From NCBI RefSeq assembly GCF_963675165.1, contig NC_087377.1, positions 15,000,198 to 15,064,197 of the forward strand: a stretch of DNA of 64,000 bases, written 5' to 3'. Positions 33,654-46,302 of the stretch are shown in pieces (position 1 is the stretch's first letter; every line of letters begins with the position of its first letter). The notes below the pieces were generated by a model that was not told the DNA's origin, searched no databases, and saw nothing but the letters and a program-made list of their open reading frames with translations. The position numbers were made by a program, and so were the translations under genes. The DNA is from Halichondria panicea. Taxonomy: Eukaryota; Porifera; Demospongiae; Suberitida; Halichondriidae.

Positions 33654-35162
33654 CTTTGATGTCTGACAGAGTTCGGAAACTTACTCTAAGTTGTTTATCT
33701 TATCAGCGTGAGTTACATGGCTATAAATTCTGCAATATAACTGAATCACCTCATTCATATTTTTCAAAAGCTATCACTATACTGTGTGGAATTCAATTCT
33801 GTCAACAATTGCAATCAACAATAATAACAAAATATTGAATTACTCCTACTCCAATAACAAGAAAAATGCATCTTGTAATGCCCACACATCACAGGTAACA
33901 CTTCTTGTATAATTATTATAATTATGTATAATGAATTGTTCTGCCTCTTATTATATATAGACTGATGTGACAATGTTAATAAGTGCTGGCAGTAAAGGTG
34001 GTTCCCTGTATCACAAATCCAGAGCTAAGTGCAATTTTTTTGTCGGTGGAAATGTTTTCAACTCTTCAACTAAGCATTTCCCCCAATTTTAAAGTGTTCT
34101 ATGAAAAGAATAAAGGGATTCTTGTTAAAGCCAACGGAAACGTCAATATGTATGGGATATGTAACTGTATACACTGTCAGATGCCTATTAGCACTACCGT
34201 ACGAAAGTACCAGAATGGCAGTTGATGAATACGAATAAAAAAACCTCTCTCATAATTATATACCGTAATGTGTATTGCATAACGTCAACATCACACTTGC
34301 CATTCTTCACTAGATATTTCACGTTGGTGACAAACAAGAACTTGCACTGGAAATAGAAACAGCAATGTTGGTGCATTTAATGGACTATCTCCAAATTGTG
34401 AAGGTACAATAGCATAGATACTCACACATAAATTCCTTTATATGATCATTTCTGCTACAGCTATAACATGCCCTCCACTTTCTAATCCAACCAACGGCTC
34501 CGTTTCTTATTCGAATGTGCCTGGTCAAAATAACAGCTACGATTTCAATGTAATGGCTACCTACAATTGTGACACTGGGTTTTCTCTGGTTGGTGATCAA
34601 ACAAGGACATGTACTGGAGATGGCAACAGTACTACAGGTGCTTTTAATGAAGTGCCTCCAACTTGTGAACGTAAGTGCATACTTCAATTTTGAAATCTAA
34701 AAACTCCCTTCAACCTCCTTCCAGCTATAACATGCCCTACTCTGCTCTTCCCAAACAATGGCAGTATTGACTTTGGTGGAGCCTCACCAGAAGAAAACAG
34801 CACCTATGCTTTTAATGTGGTTGCTACCTACAATTGTGACACTGGATTTTCTCTGGTAGGTGACCAAACAAGGACGTGTACTGGAGATGGCAACAGCACT
34901 ACTGGAGCTTTTGATAGATTGTCTCCAACTTGTGAACGTAAGTGCATACTTCTATTTTAAAATCTAAAAACTTTCTTCAATCTCCTTCCAGCCATAATGT
35001 GCCCCGCTCTGCTCTTCCCAAACAACGGCAGTATTGACTTTGGTGGAGCCTCACCAGAAGAAAACAGCACCTATTCTTTTAATGTGGTTGCTACCTACAA
35101 TTGTGACACTGGATTTTCTCTGGTTGGTGATCAAACAAGGACATGTACTGGAGATGGCAATA
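33654..35162 (+). pseudogene. Truncated IgGFc-CCP relic with unusual CCP cassettes
   Basis: Order: a spacer piece like 11628-11744; a signal-exon end (33858-33893); a strongly decayed IgGFc start (33965-34240); a half CCP (about 34328-34403); two complete open CCP exons (34461-34670 and 34725-34937) with good splice sites; and a CCP cut off at about 35162. The last two are a type absent from the full-length genes (PTLLFPNNGSIDFGGASPEE). The break at 35155-35175 joins directly to the duplicated upstream region of gene 4. No TM exon. It is probably the remnant of a further gene whose 3' end was lost when the gene 3/gene 4 duplication formed. Confidence 0.8.
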
Positions 35163-35571
35163 ACATTATTAAGTAACTTCCATTATTGTCACGGGGAACG
35201 ATTAACTTTATTCATGTATGCATGCATGTGGTGCCCTAAAATTAACACAAGCACAAAATAGATCACACCGACTGGTACAGCCACAGCCTAACTCTGCTTT
35301 AGCCGTAGTCTGTAGCAAAATTAATTGTGATAATTATTGATCTCACAACCTTTTCTTAGGCATCATACTACGTAAAACATGCATTAATAGCTTTTACGGA
35401 TGACTTCATGGTCTTGTTTACTTTGATGGGCTCAAGAAACCTTATGCCCTTATTGGATGTGTTAGTGATTCGCAACAAAGTCACTCCTACCTACATAATA
35501 GCATGGCTCGCATACCTTGCACAGGTGTACATGTATGAATTTAATGAGCTATTTAATGAGGTACAGAATTG

Positions 35572-35591
35572 GGCTATACCAAGGTATAGCC
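35572..35591. repeat. 20-bp palindrome flanked by 8-bp duplication
   Basis: GGCTATACC-AA-GGTATAGCC sits between two copies of CAGAATTG (35564-35571 and 35592-35599). The paralogs near 30 and 21485 have a single CAGAATTG and no palindrome. It looks like the footprint or extreme internal deletion of a transposon with an 8-bp target duplication. Confidence 0.7.
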
Positions 35592-35695
35592 CAGAATTGC
35601 TACTCTGGACCATGACAATATTCACTGATATATCAAAGTGTGCATGCACCTCATTCGAACCATACCGATATCAAACCAATCTTGTTTTCGTGTGT

Positions 35696-35696
<1 letters not shown>

Positions 35697-35783
<87 letters not shown>
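35697..35783. repeat. (TG)n microsatellite, about 43 units
   Basis: A nearly perfect TG run, 341 bp before the gene 4 start codon. The same place has about 10 units before genes 1 and 3. The apparent CVCVCV / THTHTH reading frames here are repeat artefacts. Confidence 0.95.
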
Positions 35784-35785
<2 letters not shown>

Positions 35786-36124
35786 CCCCACTTTGAACCA
35801 ACTACTAATTGCATGGATACAAACATTTACAAACATTTTCATCTTTATTGCTATCTAGTCAGACACATTCGAGCTTGTATCATTAGCTAGGCCTCAGGAA
35901 ACCTACACTCTAATGCAAGTACCTAGAATGAAGCCAATGAAGTGTGTTATTGTCACTCCTACTTGTATTGAGTGACATACCTCACATACCTTCCAGGAAC
36001 TAGCTATCATTTATTAGTGCATGTGGTAGACCTCTACAAGAAATTGTAATTTATAGCTAATCTAGTGAGCATTGTTTGTCTCACTGAATAGACAGTTAAT
36101 CAGTAACTAGATCTAGCTGCTAAA

Positions 36125-39100
36125 ATGAGACACAGAATTGCTACTCTGATCCTGACAATAATCGCGATCACATTTGTTCACAAGAAAGCATCCTGCAGTA
36201 CTCAAATCACAGGTAGGACGAAAAAATTTAGGCCTTAAATTTAAATTTGAATTGTCTATTGATCCTAGATGTGACCCCATCAAGTGCTGGCAATAGATTT
36301 GTGGTCGGTTTCCCCATAAATTTTGCTGAAGCAGAACAGTTGTTCTTATCCATCACAAACCCAGAGTCAAGTGCTGTTAGCTTCACAGTCACTCCAATTG
36401 ATTTTAGCGGTAGTGTTTCAGCATCTTCTGCTACTGTAAACATCCCATCCAGTTTTGAAGTTGTATCTATTAATGAAAGGGACAAGGGGATCCTTGTTGA
36501 AGCTAACGGAAACATCAATGTGTATGGGCTGTCTTATGATTCAGGTTCTGCAGATGCCTATTTAGCATTACCATGTACTGTAATGGCAGTGGATGAATAC
36601 GAATATTATGGAATCTCCTATGGAACCTTTTGTAGTATTATTTTGGTGGTGGCTTGTGAAAATGAAACTGTTATCAAATTCAATTCCTCAACAATAACAC
36701 TCAATAGTATGGAAACCTATCAGATGGAAAGTAGTGATAATGATCTCACAGGAACAAGAATAACAAGCTCCAAACCTTTGTCTGTATTTAGCGGACATGA
36801 TTGTGCTAATATTCCTCAAGGTAACGAAGCTTGTGATCACCTGGTTGAACAAGTGCCTCCGACTGTGACATGGGGCTCAAAATTCTTCGTAGCATCTCTT
36901 GAGGGTAGATCTTCTGGTGAACGTATTCGTGTTCTTAGTGCCCGAGCAGCAAGTGTAGCTGTGAATTGCAACACTAATGTATCAGTCAGTGAATTCCAGT
37001 TACAGAGTGGAGGGAGCTACCGAGAATTTGAAATACTTATTAACAGTTTCTGTAGCATTGAATCCACTTCACCAGTACTGGTCGCACAGTATGCATATGG
37101 TGGTGAGAGTGATGGCGTGGGAGACCCATTCATGATGATAATCCCTCCAATTGAGCAGTTTACAAATAACTATTTAGTCGAGAGTTTCACTAATTTCATA
37201 TCCAACCATGTCACGGTGTATGTTTCTTCTGAGTTTTTTCAAACTGCACAAATATTTTTAGACAATTCCATTGTTACTGACTGGAGGAATGTTGTCTGTG
37301 CAAGTGGAGAGATTTGTGGCCATATAAGTAGAACAAATGTGTCTACTGGAGCTCATTCTGTCCGCCATCAAAACAGCTCAGCTGTTCTAGGTGTTTCAGT
37401 GTATGGATTCGGTATAGACAATTCTTATGGCTACCCTGGAGGGATGAGATTATCTCCCATACATTGCAACTGTGGTCAAAATTCTATTTGTTTGAATAAC
37501 ATGGGACAGTTTAACTGTAGCTGTTTGATTGGATTTGGTGCTAAATGGACTGGAACTGATGGATTCACCTGTAATGGTAAGTTGATATAGTAATAGAAGA
37601 GGTAATTTACTGTTTCATTGCAGCCATAACTTGTCCTCTCTCAACTGCTCCCACCAATGGCTCCGTGACATACAGTGCCACTGCTGATGAAAACGACACC
37701 TATGCCTTTGATGTGGTAGTTACTTACAGCTGTTTCGTGGGATTTTCTCTTGTCGGGGACAATACAAGAACTTGCACTGGAGATGGCAGTAGCACTACTG
37801 GTGCATTTAGTGGAATTGATCCAACTTGTGAACGTGAGTGACACCATTGTTTTAGCTTACACTAATTTTCCTATGCAGCCGTAACCTGTTCTCCTTTGAT
37901 GAGCCCAACCAATGGCACTGTGTCTTATGGCGGAGTTGCTACTGATGTAAATGGCAACTTTACGTTCAATGTAACGGCTACTTACAGTTGTGACACTGGG
38001 TTTGCTCTGGTTGATAACAGCTCAAGGATTTGCACCGGAGACGGGATGAGTGTCAATGGTGGCTTTAATGGAACAGCTCCAACTTGTGACCGTGAGTGCT
38101 CTTCACACACTTAAACTTGCAACTGTAAACCCTCTCTCCAACTGTCTACAGCTATAACCTGCCCTGCTGTGGCAGCGCCAAGTAGTGGCAGCGTTGAATT
38201 TGGTGGAGCCTCATCTGATGGAAACAGCAACTATGCCTTTGATGTGGTAGCTAATTACAATTGTGATAATGGATTTTCTCTGGTTGGTAATAGCTCGAAG
38301 ACGTGTACTGGAGATGGCAGTAGCACTACTGGTGCTTTTGATGGAGCAGCTCCAACTTGTGAACGTAAGTGCATATGCTTCTGTTAACAACTCCCGTAAC
38401 AGTCCACCCACCTACCAGCTATAACCTGCCCTGGTGTTCCCATACCAAACAACGGTACTATTGACTTTGGTGGCGCCTCACGTGAGGAAAATGGCACCTA
38501 TATTTTTGCTGTGGTGGCTACCTACAGTTGTGACACTGGGTTTTCTCTTGTCGGGGATAGCACAAGAACTTGCACCGGAGATGGCAGTAGCACTACTGGT
38601 GTTTTTGATGGTATAGCTCCAATATGTGCAGGTAAGAAAACTTACACTATATTCTACGAGTTGTATAGGCTCTTCTCTACTACAGCTATAACATGCCCAC
38701 CACTTTCCAACCTAATCAATGGCTCTCTGTCTTATTCGAATGTGCCTGGTCAAGGCAACAGCCATGCTTTCAATGCCGAGGCTACCTACAGTTGTGATAC
38801 TGGATTTTCACTAGTTGATAACAGCACAAGGACTTGCACTGGAGATGGAAGTAGCACTAATGGTTCTTTTGATGGAGAAGCACCAACTTGTGAAGGTGAG
38901 TGCATAAAAATCGCTAAACTGTGCTCTAATATTCTATATACAGTCATTACCTGCTCTCCTCTGAGCGATCCTTCCAATGGCACTGTGGCTTACAACGTTG
39001 AGAGTTTAGAGTTTGGATCGCAAGCTATCTACAATTGTATCACTGGGTTTTTTCTAGTTGGTAATACGATCAGGACTTGTACTGGAGACGGCAGTAACAC

Positions 39101-42100
39101 TACTGGTTATTTTGATGGAGAAGCACCAACTTGTGAAGGTGAGCATATGAAAGCACTAAACTGTACTCTATTATTCTATATACAGTCATAACTTGCCCTC
39201 CGCTGAACGATCCTTCCAATGGCTCTGTGACTTACAATGTTGATTTAGAGTTTGGATCACAAGCTATCTACAATTGTAACACTAGATTTTTTCTAGTTGG
39301 TAATACGACCAGGACTTGTACTGGAGACGGCAGTAACACTACCGGTTATTTTGATGGAGAAGCACCAACTTGTGAAGGTAAGCGTATTATAAAAGTTTGT
39401 TTAAAAGAAAGCATCCTGTAGTGCCCAAATAACAACAGGTATAGGATAAAAAGTGCATGTTTAAAGCTTTAAACGAATTGTTTATTGATCCTAGATGTGA
39501 CTCTATCAAGTTCTGGCAACACATATGTAGTCGGTTTCCCCAGAAATGTTGCTGAAGCAGAACAGTTGTTCTTATTCATCACAAATCCAGAGTCAAGTGC
39601 TGTTAGTTTCATAGTCACTCCAATCAATTTTAGCGGTAGCGTTTCGACATCTTCAACTACTGTAAACATCCCATCAAGTTTTGAAGTTGTATCTATTAAT
39701 GAAAGGGACAAGGGGATCCTTGTTGAAGCTAATGGAAACATCAATGTGTATGGGCTGTCTTCTGCTTCAGGTTCTGCAGATGCCTATTTAGCATTACCAT
39801 GTACTGTAATGGCAGTGGATGAATACGAATATTATGGAATCTCGTATGATATACGTGGTAGTAGCTTTCCTAGCGTGATATTGTTGGTGGCTTGTGAAAA
39901 TGAAACTGTTGTCAAATTCAATCCTTCAACAATAATAACACTCAATAGTTTGGAAACGTATCAGCTTGAAAGTAGTACTCAGGATCTCACAGGAACAAGA
40001 ATAACAAGCTCCAAACCTTTGTCTGTGTTTAGTGGATCTGATTGTGCTAATGTTCCTCAAGATATAAACTACTGTGACCACCTGGGTGAACAAGTGCCTC
40101 CGACTGTGACATGGGGCTCAAAATTCCTCGTAGCATCTCTTGAGGGTAGATCTTCTGGTGAACGTATTCGTGTTCTTAGTGCCCGAGCAGCAAGTGTAGC
40201 TGTGAATTGCAACACTAACGTATCAGTCAGTGAATTCCAGTTACAGAGTGGAGGGAGCTACCGAGAATTTGAAATACTTATTAACAGTTTCTGTAGCATT
40301 GAATCCACTTCACCAGTACTGGTCGCACAGTATGCATATGGTAGTACGAGTGATGGCGTGGGAGACCCGTTCATGATGATAATCCCTCCAATTGAGCAGT
40401 TTACAAATAATTATTTAGTCGAGAGTTTAACTAATTTCATATCCAACCATGTCACGGTGTATGTTTCTTCTGAGTTTTTTCAAACTGCACAAATATTTTT
40501 AGACAATTCCATTGTTACTGACTGGAGGAATGTTGTCTGTGCAAGTGGAGAGATTTGTGGCCATATAAGTAGAACAAATGTGTCTACTGGAGCTCATTCT
40601 GTCAGCCATCAAAACAGCTCAGCTGTTCTAGGTGTTTCAGTGTATGGATTCGGTATAGACAACTCTTATGGCTACCCAGGAGGGATGAGATTATCTCCCA
40701 TACATTGCAACTGTGGTCAAAATTCTATTTGTTTGAATAACATGGGACAGTTTAACTGTAGCTGCTTGATTGGATTTGGTGCTAAATGGACTGGAACTGA
40801 TGAATTCACCTGTAATGGTAAGTTGATATAGTAATAGAAGAGGTAATTTACTGTTTCATTGCAGCCATAACTTGTCCTCTCTCAACTGCTCCCACCAATG
40901 GCTCCGTGACATACAGTGCCACTGCTGATGAAAACGACACCTATGCCTTTGATGTGGTAGTTACTTACAGCTGTTTCGTTGGATTTTCTCTTGTCGGGGA
41001 CAATACAAGAACTTGCACTGGAGATGGCAGTAGCACTACTGGTGCATTTAGTGGAATTGATCCAACTTGTGAACGTGAGTGACACCATTGTTTTAGCTTA
41101 CACTAATTTTCCTATGCAGCCGTAACCTGTTCTCCTTTGATGAGCCCAACCAATGGCACTGTGTCTTATGGCGGAGTTGCTACTGATGTAAATGGCAACT
41201 TTACGTTCAATGTAACGGCTACTTACAGTTGTGACACTGGGTTTGCTCTGGTTGATAACAGCTCAAGGATTTGCACCGGAGATGGGATGAGTGTCCACGG
41301 TAGTTTTAATGGAACAGCTCCAACTTGTGACCGTGAGTGTACTCTTCACACACTTAATTTGCAACTATTAACCCTCTCCAACTGTCTACAGCTATAACCT
41401 GCCCTGCTGTGGCAGCGCCTAGTAGTGGATTTTTTAGTAGTGGAGCCTCATCTGATGGAAACAGCAACTATGCTTTTAATGTGGTAGTTAATTACAATTG
41501 TATTAATGGATTTTCTCTGGTTGGTAATAGCTCGAGGATGTGTACTGGAGATGGCAGTAGCACTACTGGTGCTTTTGATGGAGCAACTCCAACTTGTGAA
41601 CGTAAGTGCATAATTATGCTTCTGTTATTGGATATTTTAACTCCCCTCCCACCTCACCCCACCAGCTATAACTTGCCCTGGTGTTCCCACACCAAACAAC
41701 GGCAATATTGACTTTGGTGGAGCCTCACTTGATGAAAATGGCACATATATTTTTGCTGTGGTGGCTACCTACAGTTGTGACACTGGGTTTTATCTGGTTG
41801 GTAACGACTCACGGACTTGCACTGGAGATGGCAGCAGTATTATTGGTACTTTTGATGGGTCGGCTTCAATTTGTCAGCGTGAGTTACATGCATGGCTTTA
41901 AATTACATGCCGAATCACACCTATTCTTTTTTCAAAAGTTATCACCTGCCCTCCGTTGACTATTCCTTCTAATGGTGCTGTGACATACAATTCTACTGCT
42001 GATGAAAACGGCAACTATGATTTTTCTGTGATGGCTACCTACAATTGTGACACTGGCTTTTTTCTGGTTGGTGACAACTCAACAACTTGCACTGGAAACG

Positions 42101-43015
42101 GCAGTAGCATTACTGGTGCCTTCAATGGCCTAGTTCCAATCTGTGAAGGTAAGCTATAATAACAATTTTAGGGATTCAATTTGAATAAGCATTTCTGCTA
42201 CATACAGCTATAACATGCCCACCACTTTCCAATCCAACCAACGGCTCTCTGTCTTATTCAAATGTGCCTGATCAAAACAACAGCTATGCTTTCAATGTAA
42301 TGGCTACCTACAGCTGCAACTCTGGGTTTTCTCTGGTTGGTAACAAGACAAGGAATTGCTCTGGAGATGGCAGTAGTACTATTGGTTCATTTGATGTGTC
42401 TGCTCCAACTTGCAAAGGTAAATACTATAATACTTCTGTGTTTGGAAACAAACTAATTTTGCAGCAATAACATGTTCTCCTATTGCCGACCCAATTAATG
42501 GGACTGTAATCTATTCTACTGAGGCTGATGGTTTGGGAAATTATGTCTTCAATGTGACGGCTAATCATAGTTGTGACACTGAGTTTACTCTGGTTGGTAA
42601 CAACCCAAGGACTTGCAGTGGAGATGGAAGTAGCATTACCGGTGCATTTGATGGAGAGGATCTGAAATGTGAAGGTGCAAACAGTATGAGTGTGTACAGA
42701 TTATAATGACAATAAGGCAAACCCTACTGTACATAATTCCTTTAACGACAAAAAAAACATTGATACAATTTTAAGTACTTCATAATTATAGGCTCTCGTA
42801 AGTAATGAAAAACAATGAATTTGTGTTTTTACTCATGCACAGTTTTAGTTGCCTCTTCTGCATCACTTATCCGAGATGTTGTCATACCTGTTGTGAGTGT
42901 GGTGGCTGTACTAGCTCTAGTTGTACTGGGTGGAGCTGTCTATGGATATATTCAAGTGATAAGTCATCTGTTGAAGTTAAAAAAGCCTGAAACTGGGACT
43001 GCTAAACTACTGTAA
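36125..43015 (+). CDS. Gene 4: double IgGFc-EGF, CCP(7+7), TM
   Basis: Predicted 1937-residue surface protein (1940 with the alternative donor). Exons: signal peptide 36125-36212; first IgGFc-EGF 36269-37576; CCPs 37624-37833, 37879-38091, 38152-38364, 38419-38631, 38686-38895, 38944-39138, 39186-39377; second IgGFc-EGF 39495-40817; CCPs 40865-41074, 41120-41332, 41392-41601, 41666-41878, 41939-42148, 42208-42417, 42465-42674 (or 42683); TM 42843-43015. All joins are phase 1 and sum to 5814 nt. It is the closest relative of gene 3, with h, b, c, c cassettes kept where gene 3 has a g/h fusion. The second IgGFc copy carries a short insertion (DIRGSSFPSV) also found in gene 6. CCP7 has CNTRFF where others have CNTGFF. 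No lesion seen; the fused form is expected to be expressed as one protein. Confidence 0.85.
39396..39438 (+). pseudogene. Relic signal-peptide exon inside gene 4
   Basis: AAAAGAAAGCATCCTGTAGT and the GGTATAGG donor match 24732-24771 in gene 3. The same decayed exon at the same place in both genes shows that the fusion happened before genes 3 and 4 separated. Confidence 0.8.
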
Positions 43016-43233
43016 TCTTTAACAGTCTGTGCAAAACTAATAATTATCACTGTCAACAGTACGTCATTTATATTTAAGTAGATAGAGGTCTTTGGGTATG
43101 AAACACTAACTTATCGTTTAATTTGTGATTCTATAATGCTCTATACCAATGAGCTCAATTTTATGTTGGTTTCGATCGAATAAAATTTGTTTTTCATATA
43201 CGTCTTGTCCACGTCCACTGACAATACTATAAG

Positions 43234-44800
43234 CATAGATAGTGTAGTAAGAGGGATTGGAAACGGGATCACGTGGGCTTATCAATGCAATGTAATGAAC
43301 TTGGGGCCTTGCGGACAATCCAGGCTGCGCGTAACGCAGCTATAAGCGCTAAATCACGCCCGTCCAGAGATACAAAGACAAGGTTTTCTCCTGTTCTAGG
43401 ACAAAGGTAAAGCACTAAAACTAGTAGCAGTATTTATTAGAGCCTCTCTTACCATGTAGGTACTTATTATTTATTGGGACCTTATTTACCAGTCTTATAT
43501 CAGAAATTGGCGGCATTTTCAAACTGGAATGACTTTCTGTACCTATATCTTTTTTGTTATACAAGCAATATTAAAGATTGATGATGTTGTTGATAAAGAA
43601 TTAGGTAAGGAATGAAATGGTGTGAGTTGGCCCTGCTAAGTACTAAGAAAAGTTCACAACATGGTGATAAAATGACAAATTGACCTAAATTTATGTCCAC
43701 TTTTCCGTACCTCTCTTTGGCATATAATTTGTCGTGAGTATTTCTAAATGCCTTTATATTATAGTGAGTGCTGTATATTGTGCAATAGACACCTTCATTT
43801 GACTGAACAAAGCCTTATTTTGGCAGTAGCTGTGATGTTTAGTCTACATGTATATTTACAAATTGACGTACGTACATGTATATACTGGTCATACGTTATT
43901 ATGTTACTACCGTCTTGTTTACTTACCCATGGGTGATATATACTATAGGGTTGGAGAATGAATACCTGGACAACTGGGATACTGGGAAAAATCTGTTTCT
44001 AGCCGTAAGGAGCTTAAGATGCTGTAGTGATGCCACAAGGACTGAAGTTTACAGTCAGGTACGTATATATACAATGTGTATTGTAAACCTAAAACTCCCC
44101 TCGTCCCTTTGCAGTCAAATCATTCATTGACATGGTAGGGGACCTGTTCATCCTCCCTGACGCAAGTGCCTTTCTGAGTGAGCGAATCGGCTAGAACCCT
44201 CTCGAAATGTTTAACTACATTTCTATTTGATGCACATAATTATTTTTTTATGTGTGATCAAACAACCATAATTATAATTATGAATCGAATCAACTAAATC
44301 AACTCTATAATACTAAGAGTATAAGAGTGTGAATACACAATACGCTAAAGTGATCAAGCTATTAAATTGTATTTCCCTCGTAAATCATCCATTCATAGCT
44401 ACAACTTTGTTGCTAAAGTCAGTGCAGTTACATGATGCTGGCACTGCTAAATATCTTGAATCCTTCGTCTTCACAAACAGAGGCTTAGTGGCTTCTCTCG
44501 ATCTCAGTAGAGTGTTTCTCTGTATTAATATTAATTAAAAGGGACAATATTAAATTGGACAAGCAAGCTATACAAATGTAGACTGGTATTTTGGACTTAT
44601 ACCTTCAATGCTCATCACTGCTTTTTAGCTCTAGCTCTTCTCAAGTCTCATATGCTGTCTGTCTGCTCTGTAATCTGTGCTGCCATCCCATATATCCCAA
44701 GGTGTATTATTAGCTTCCGGTGCAGTGAATTAACTTCCTGCGCAGCCTGGACTGGCTGACGATTGCCATCCGTTTCCAATCCCTTTCTACACTATCTATG
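43234..44800. mobile_element. 1567-bp DNA transposon with inverted ends
   Basis: Left end CATAGATAGTGTAG...GGATTGGAAACGG (33 bp) and right end complementary over 31 bp with small differences. The target duplication is CTATAAG (43227-43233 and 44801-44807). The paralogous sites at about 7880 and 28570 read ACTATAAG once, without the insert. CA...TG ends and a 7-8 bp duplication fit a hAT-like non-autonomous element. Inside I see no recognisable transposase; the longest frames (43748-43936, 44329-44538) resemble nothing I know. Confidence 0.8.
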
Positions 44801-46166
44801 CTATAAGTCTGTAGTCTGTATGGATGTCATTAATTTCACATTTTAAAGAATTTATTACCAGCAAAATGTGCTAAACAGTGCAAAATCTAGACCTGCATGT
44901 GAACACCTTGAAAATTAATGTGCACTTACAACTAGATCTAGCTATAATTATATAAAAGTAGGGAGCATTGATATTGTGGCGTAAGAAGATAGTTTGACAA
45001 AGAGGAGCTTTTACTTGCATACATGGCCTTGGAGGGGGAGCTGAGACATATGCACCACGAAATTATCTAAGCATAAGCATTGCAAGATTATCACCAAAAA
45101 TAAAAGGGGACCCCAGCACTCTGCTTCTGACTGGTCTAAGCATATTATTATAGATAGAACTCTTCCTTTTCTATCTATGGTCTAAGTCAGTGACAATGCA
45201 GTTAAATGAGCTATATAATACTACTTTAACTATGGACTCATAATTATAATTATACATTTGCTCACAAGAATGTGTAATACCCAAATCACAAGTAGAATTC
45301 TTGAATTGTCCATTGCTTCATCTTATAGATGTGAAGTGCTGGCAACAACTCTCTCGTTGACTTCCCTAGTTAGTGGTCAATTGCAATGGGATAATTTCTT
45401 ATTCATCTACAAACCTAATATTTTCCCGGTCACAATTGATCGTGGGAGCATTTCAATTTCTTCAATCATCCAGTTTTTGGGGGGATCTTTGTTGAAGCTG
45501 ATGTAAATGAAAGCACCGCAGGTGCTGATGCCTCGGTGGAGATGCTAAGCTACATAACATAAAGCTACTAATAGCTTTTATACGCACGACATGTTGAACT
45601 TGCTGCATGCAAACTCAAGGAGTGGGTAATGATCAACCATGATTGTTGTTAAAAACGATCGATGCCAAAAGTTCAAGTCTAAAATTAACTGTCCTAATGG
45701 CTGCATTAGCAGAGCCTTGCAGTTCTCTTCTCACTCTTGCAGCTACCAATAGCTAGCGTTCTAGTACAGAGTTAACTACTAAGTAGAATAGCAACACTCG
45801 GTAAACAAGTTTGGCTACGTGCTCTTCTGAAAAGGCTGCAATGGCATTCCAAGTAAGGCATAACTCGAGAACGAAGCATTATTCACGAATTAAAATCCAA
45901 GTAAACATGACTAGAAGCCTATAGAAACTCTTACTTGCACTTGATTCATCCTTGAGCAGCTGTAGCAGTCTACACACACACACACACAGACACACAAACA
46001 CACTACCGTATACCTCGCTTGCGCATGCGCACTGAGGCATAATTATAAGATCAAGGATGTATACTATTTTCTGCAGACATGTTACAGTGTATATACTATG
46101 ATGGCAGTGGATGAACGAATTATTATGGAGTCTCATATGATGCCGGGATCATTGGTATAAGTTATA

Positions 46167-46302
46167 GTTAAACAATGGCCTCGAGTGGTATATTTGATTT
46201 ACACGCGAGAGTAATCTGATAAACCACGAGGCGCAGCCGAGTTGGTTTATCTGATTACTCGAGCGTGTAAAGCAAATATACCACGAGAGGCCATAGTTTA
46301 AC
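46167..46302. repeat. 136-bp hairpin (palindromic MITE-like)
   Basis: Arms of about 62 bp, starting GTTAAACAATGGCCTCGAG and ending CTCTCGTGG-complement to GTTTAAC, with a few mismatches around a short GC-rich centre (AGGCGCAGCCGAGT). It is a typical foldback element. Confidence 0.8.

Larger units (their letters stand above)
35163..36124 (+). promoter_or_regulatory. Upstream region of gene 4 (class A)
   Basis: Copy of 21075-21957 (upstream of gene 3), beginning at AACATTATTAAGTAACTTCC. It carries the long TG microsatellite and a small palindrome insertion listed separately. Promoter role inferred. Confidence 0.45.

Noticed and set aside
35640-35858. ORFs rich in CVCVCV or THTHTH
   Set aside because: They are translations of the TG microsatellite.
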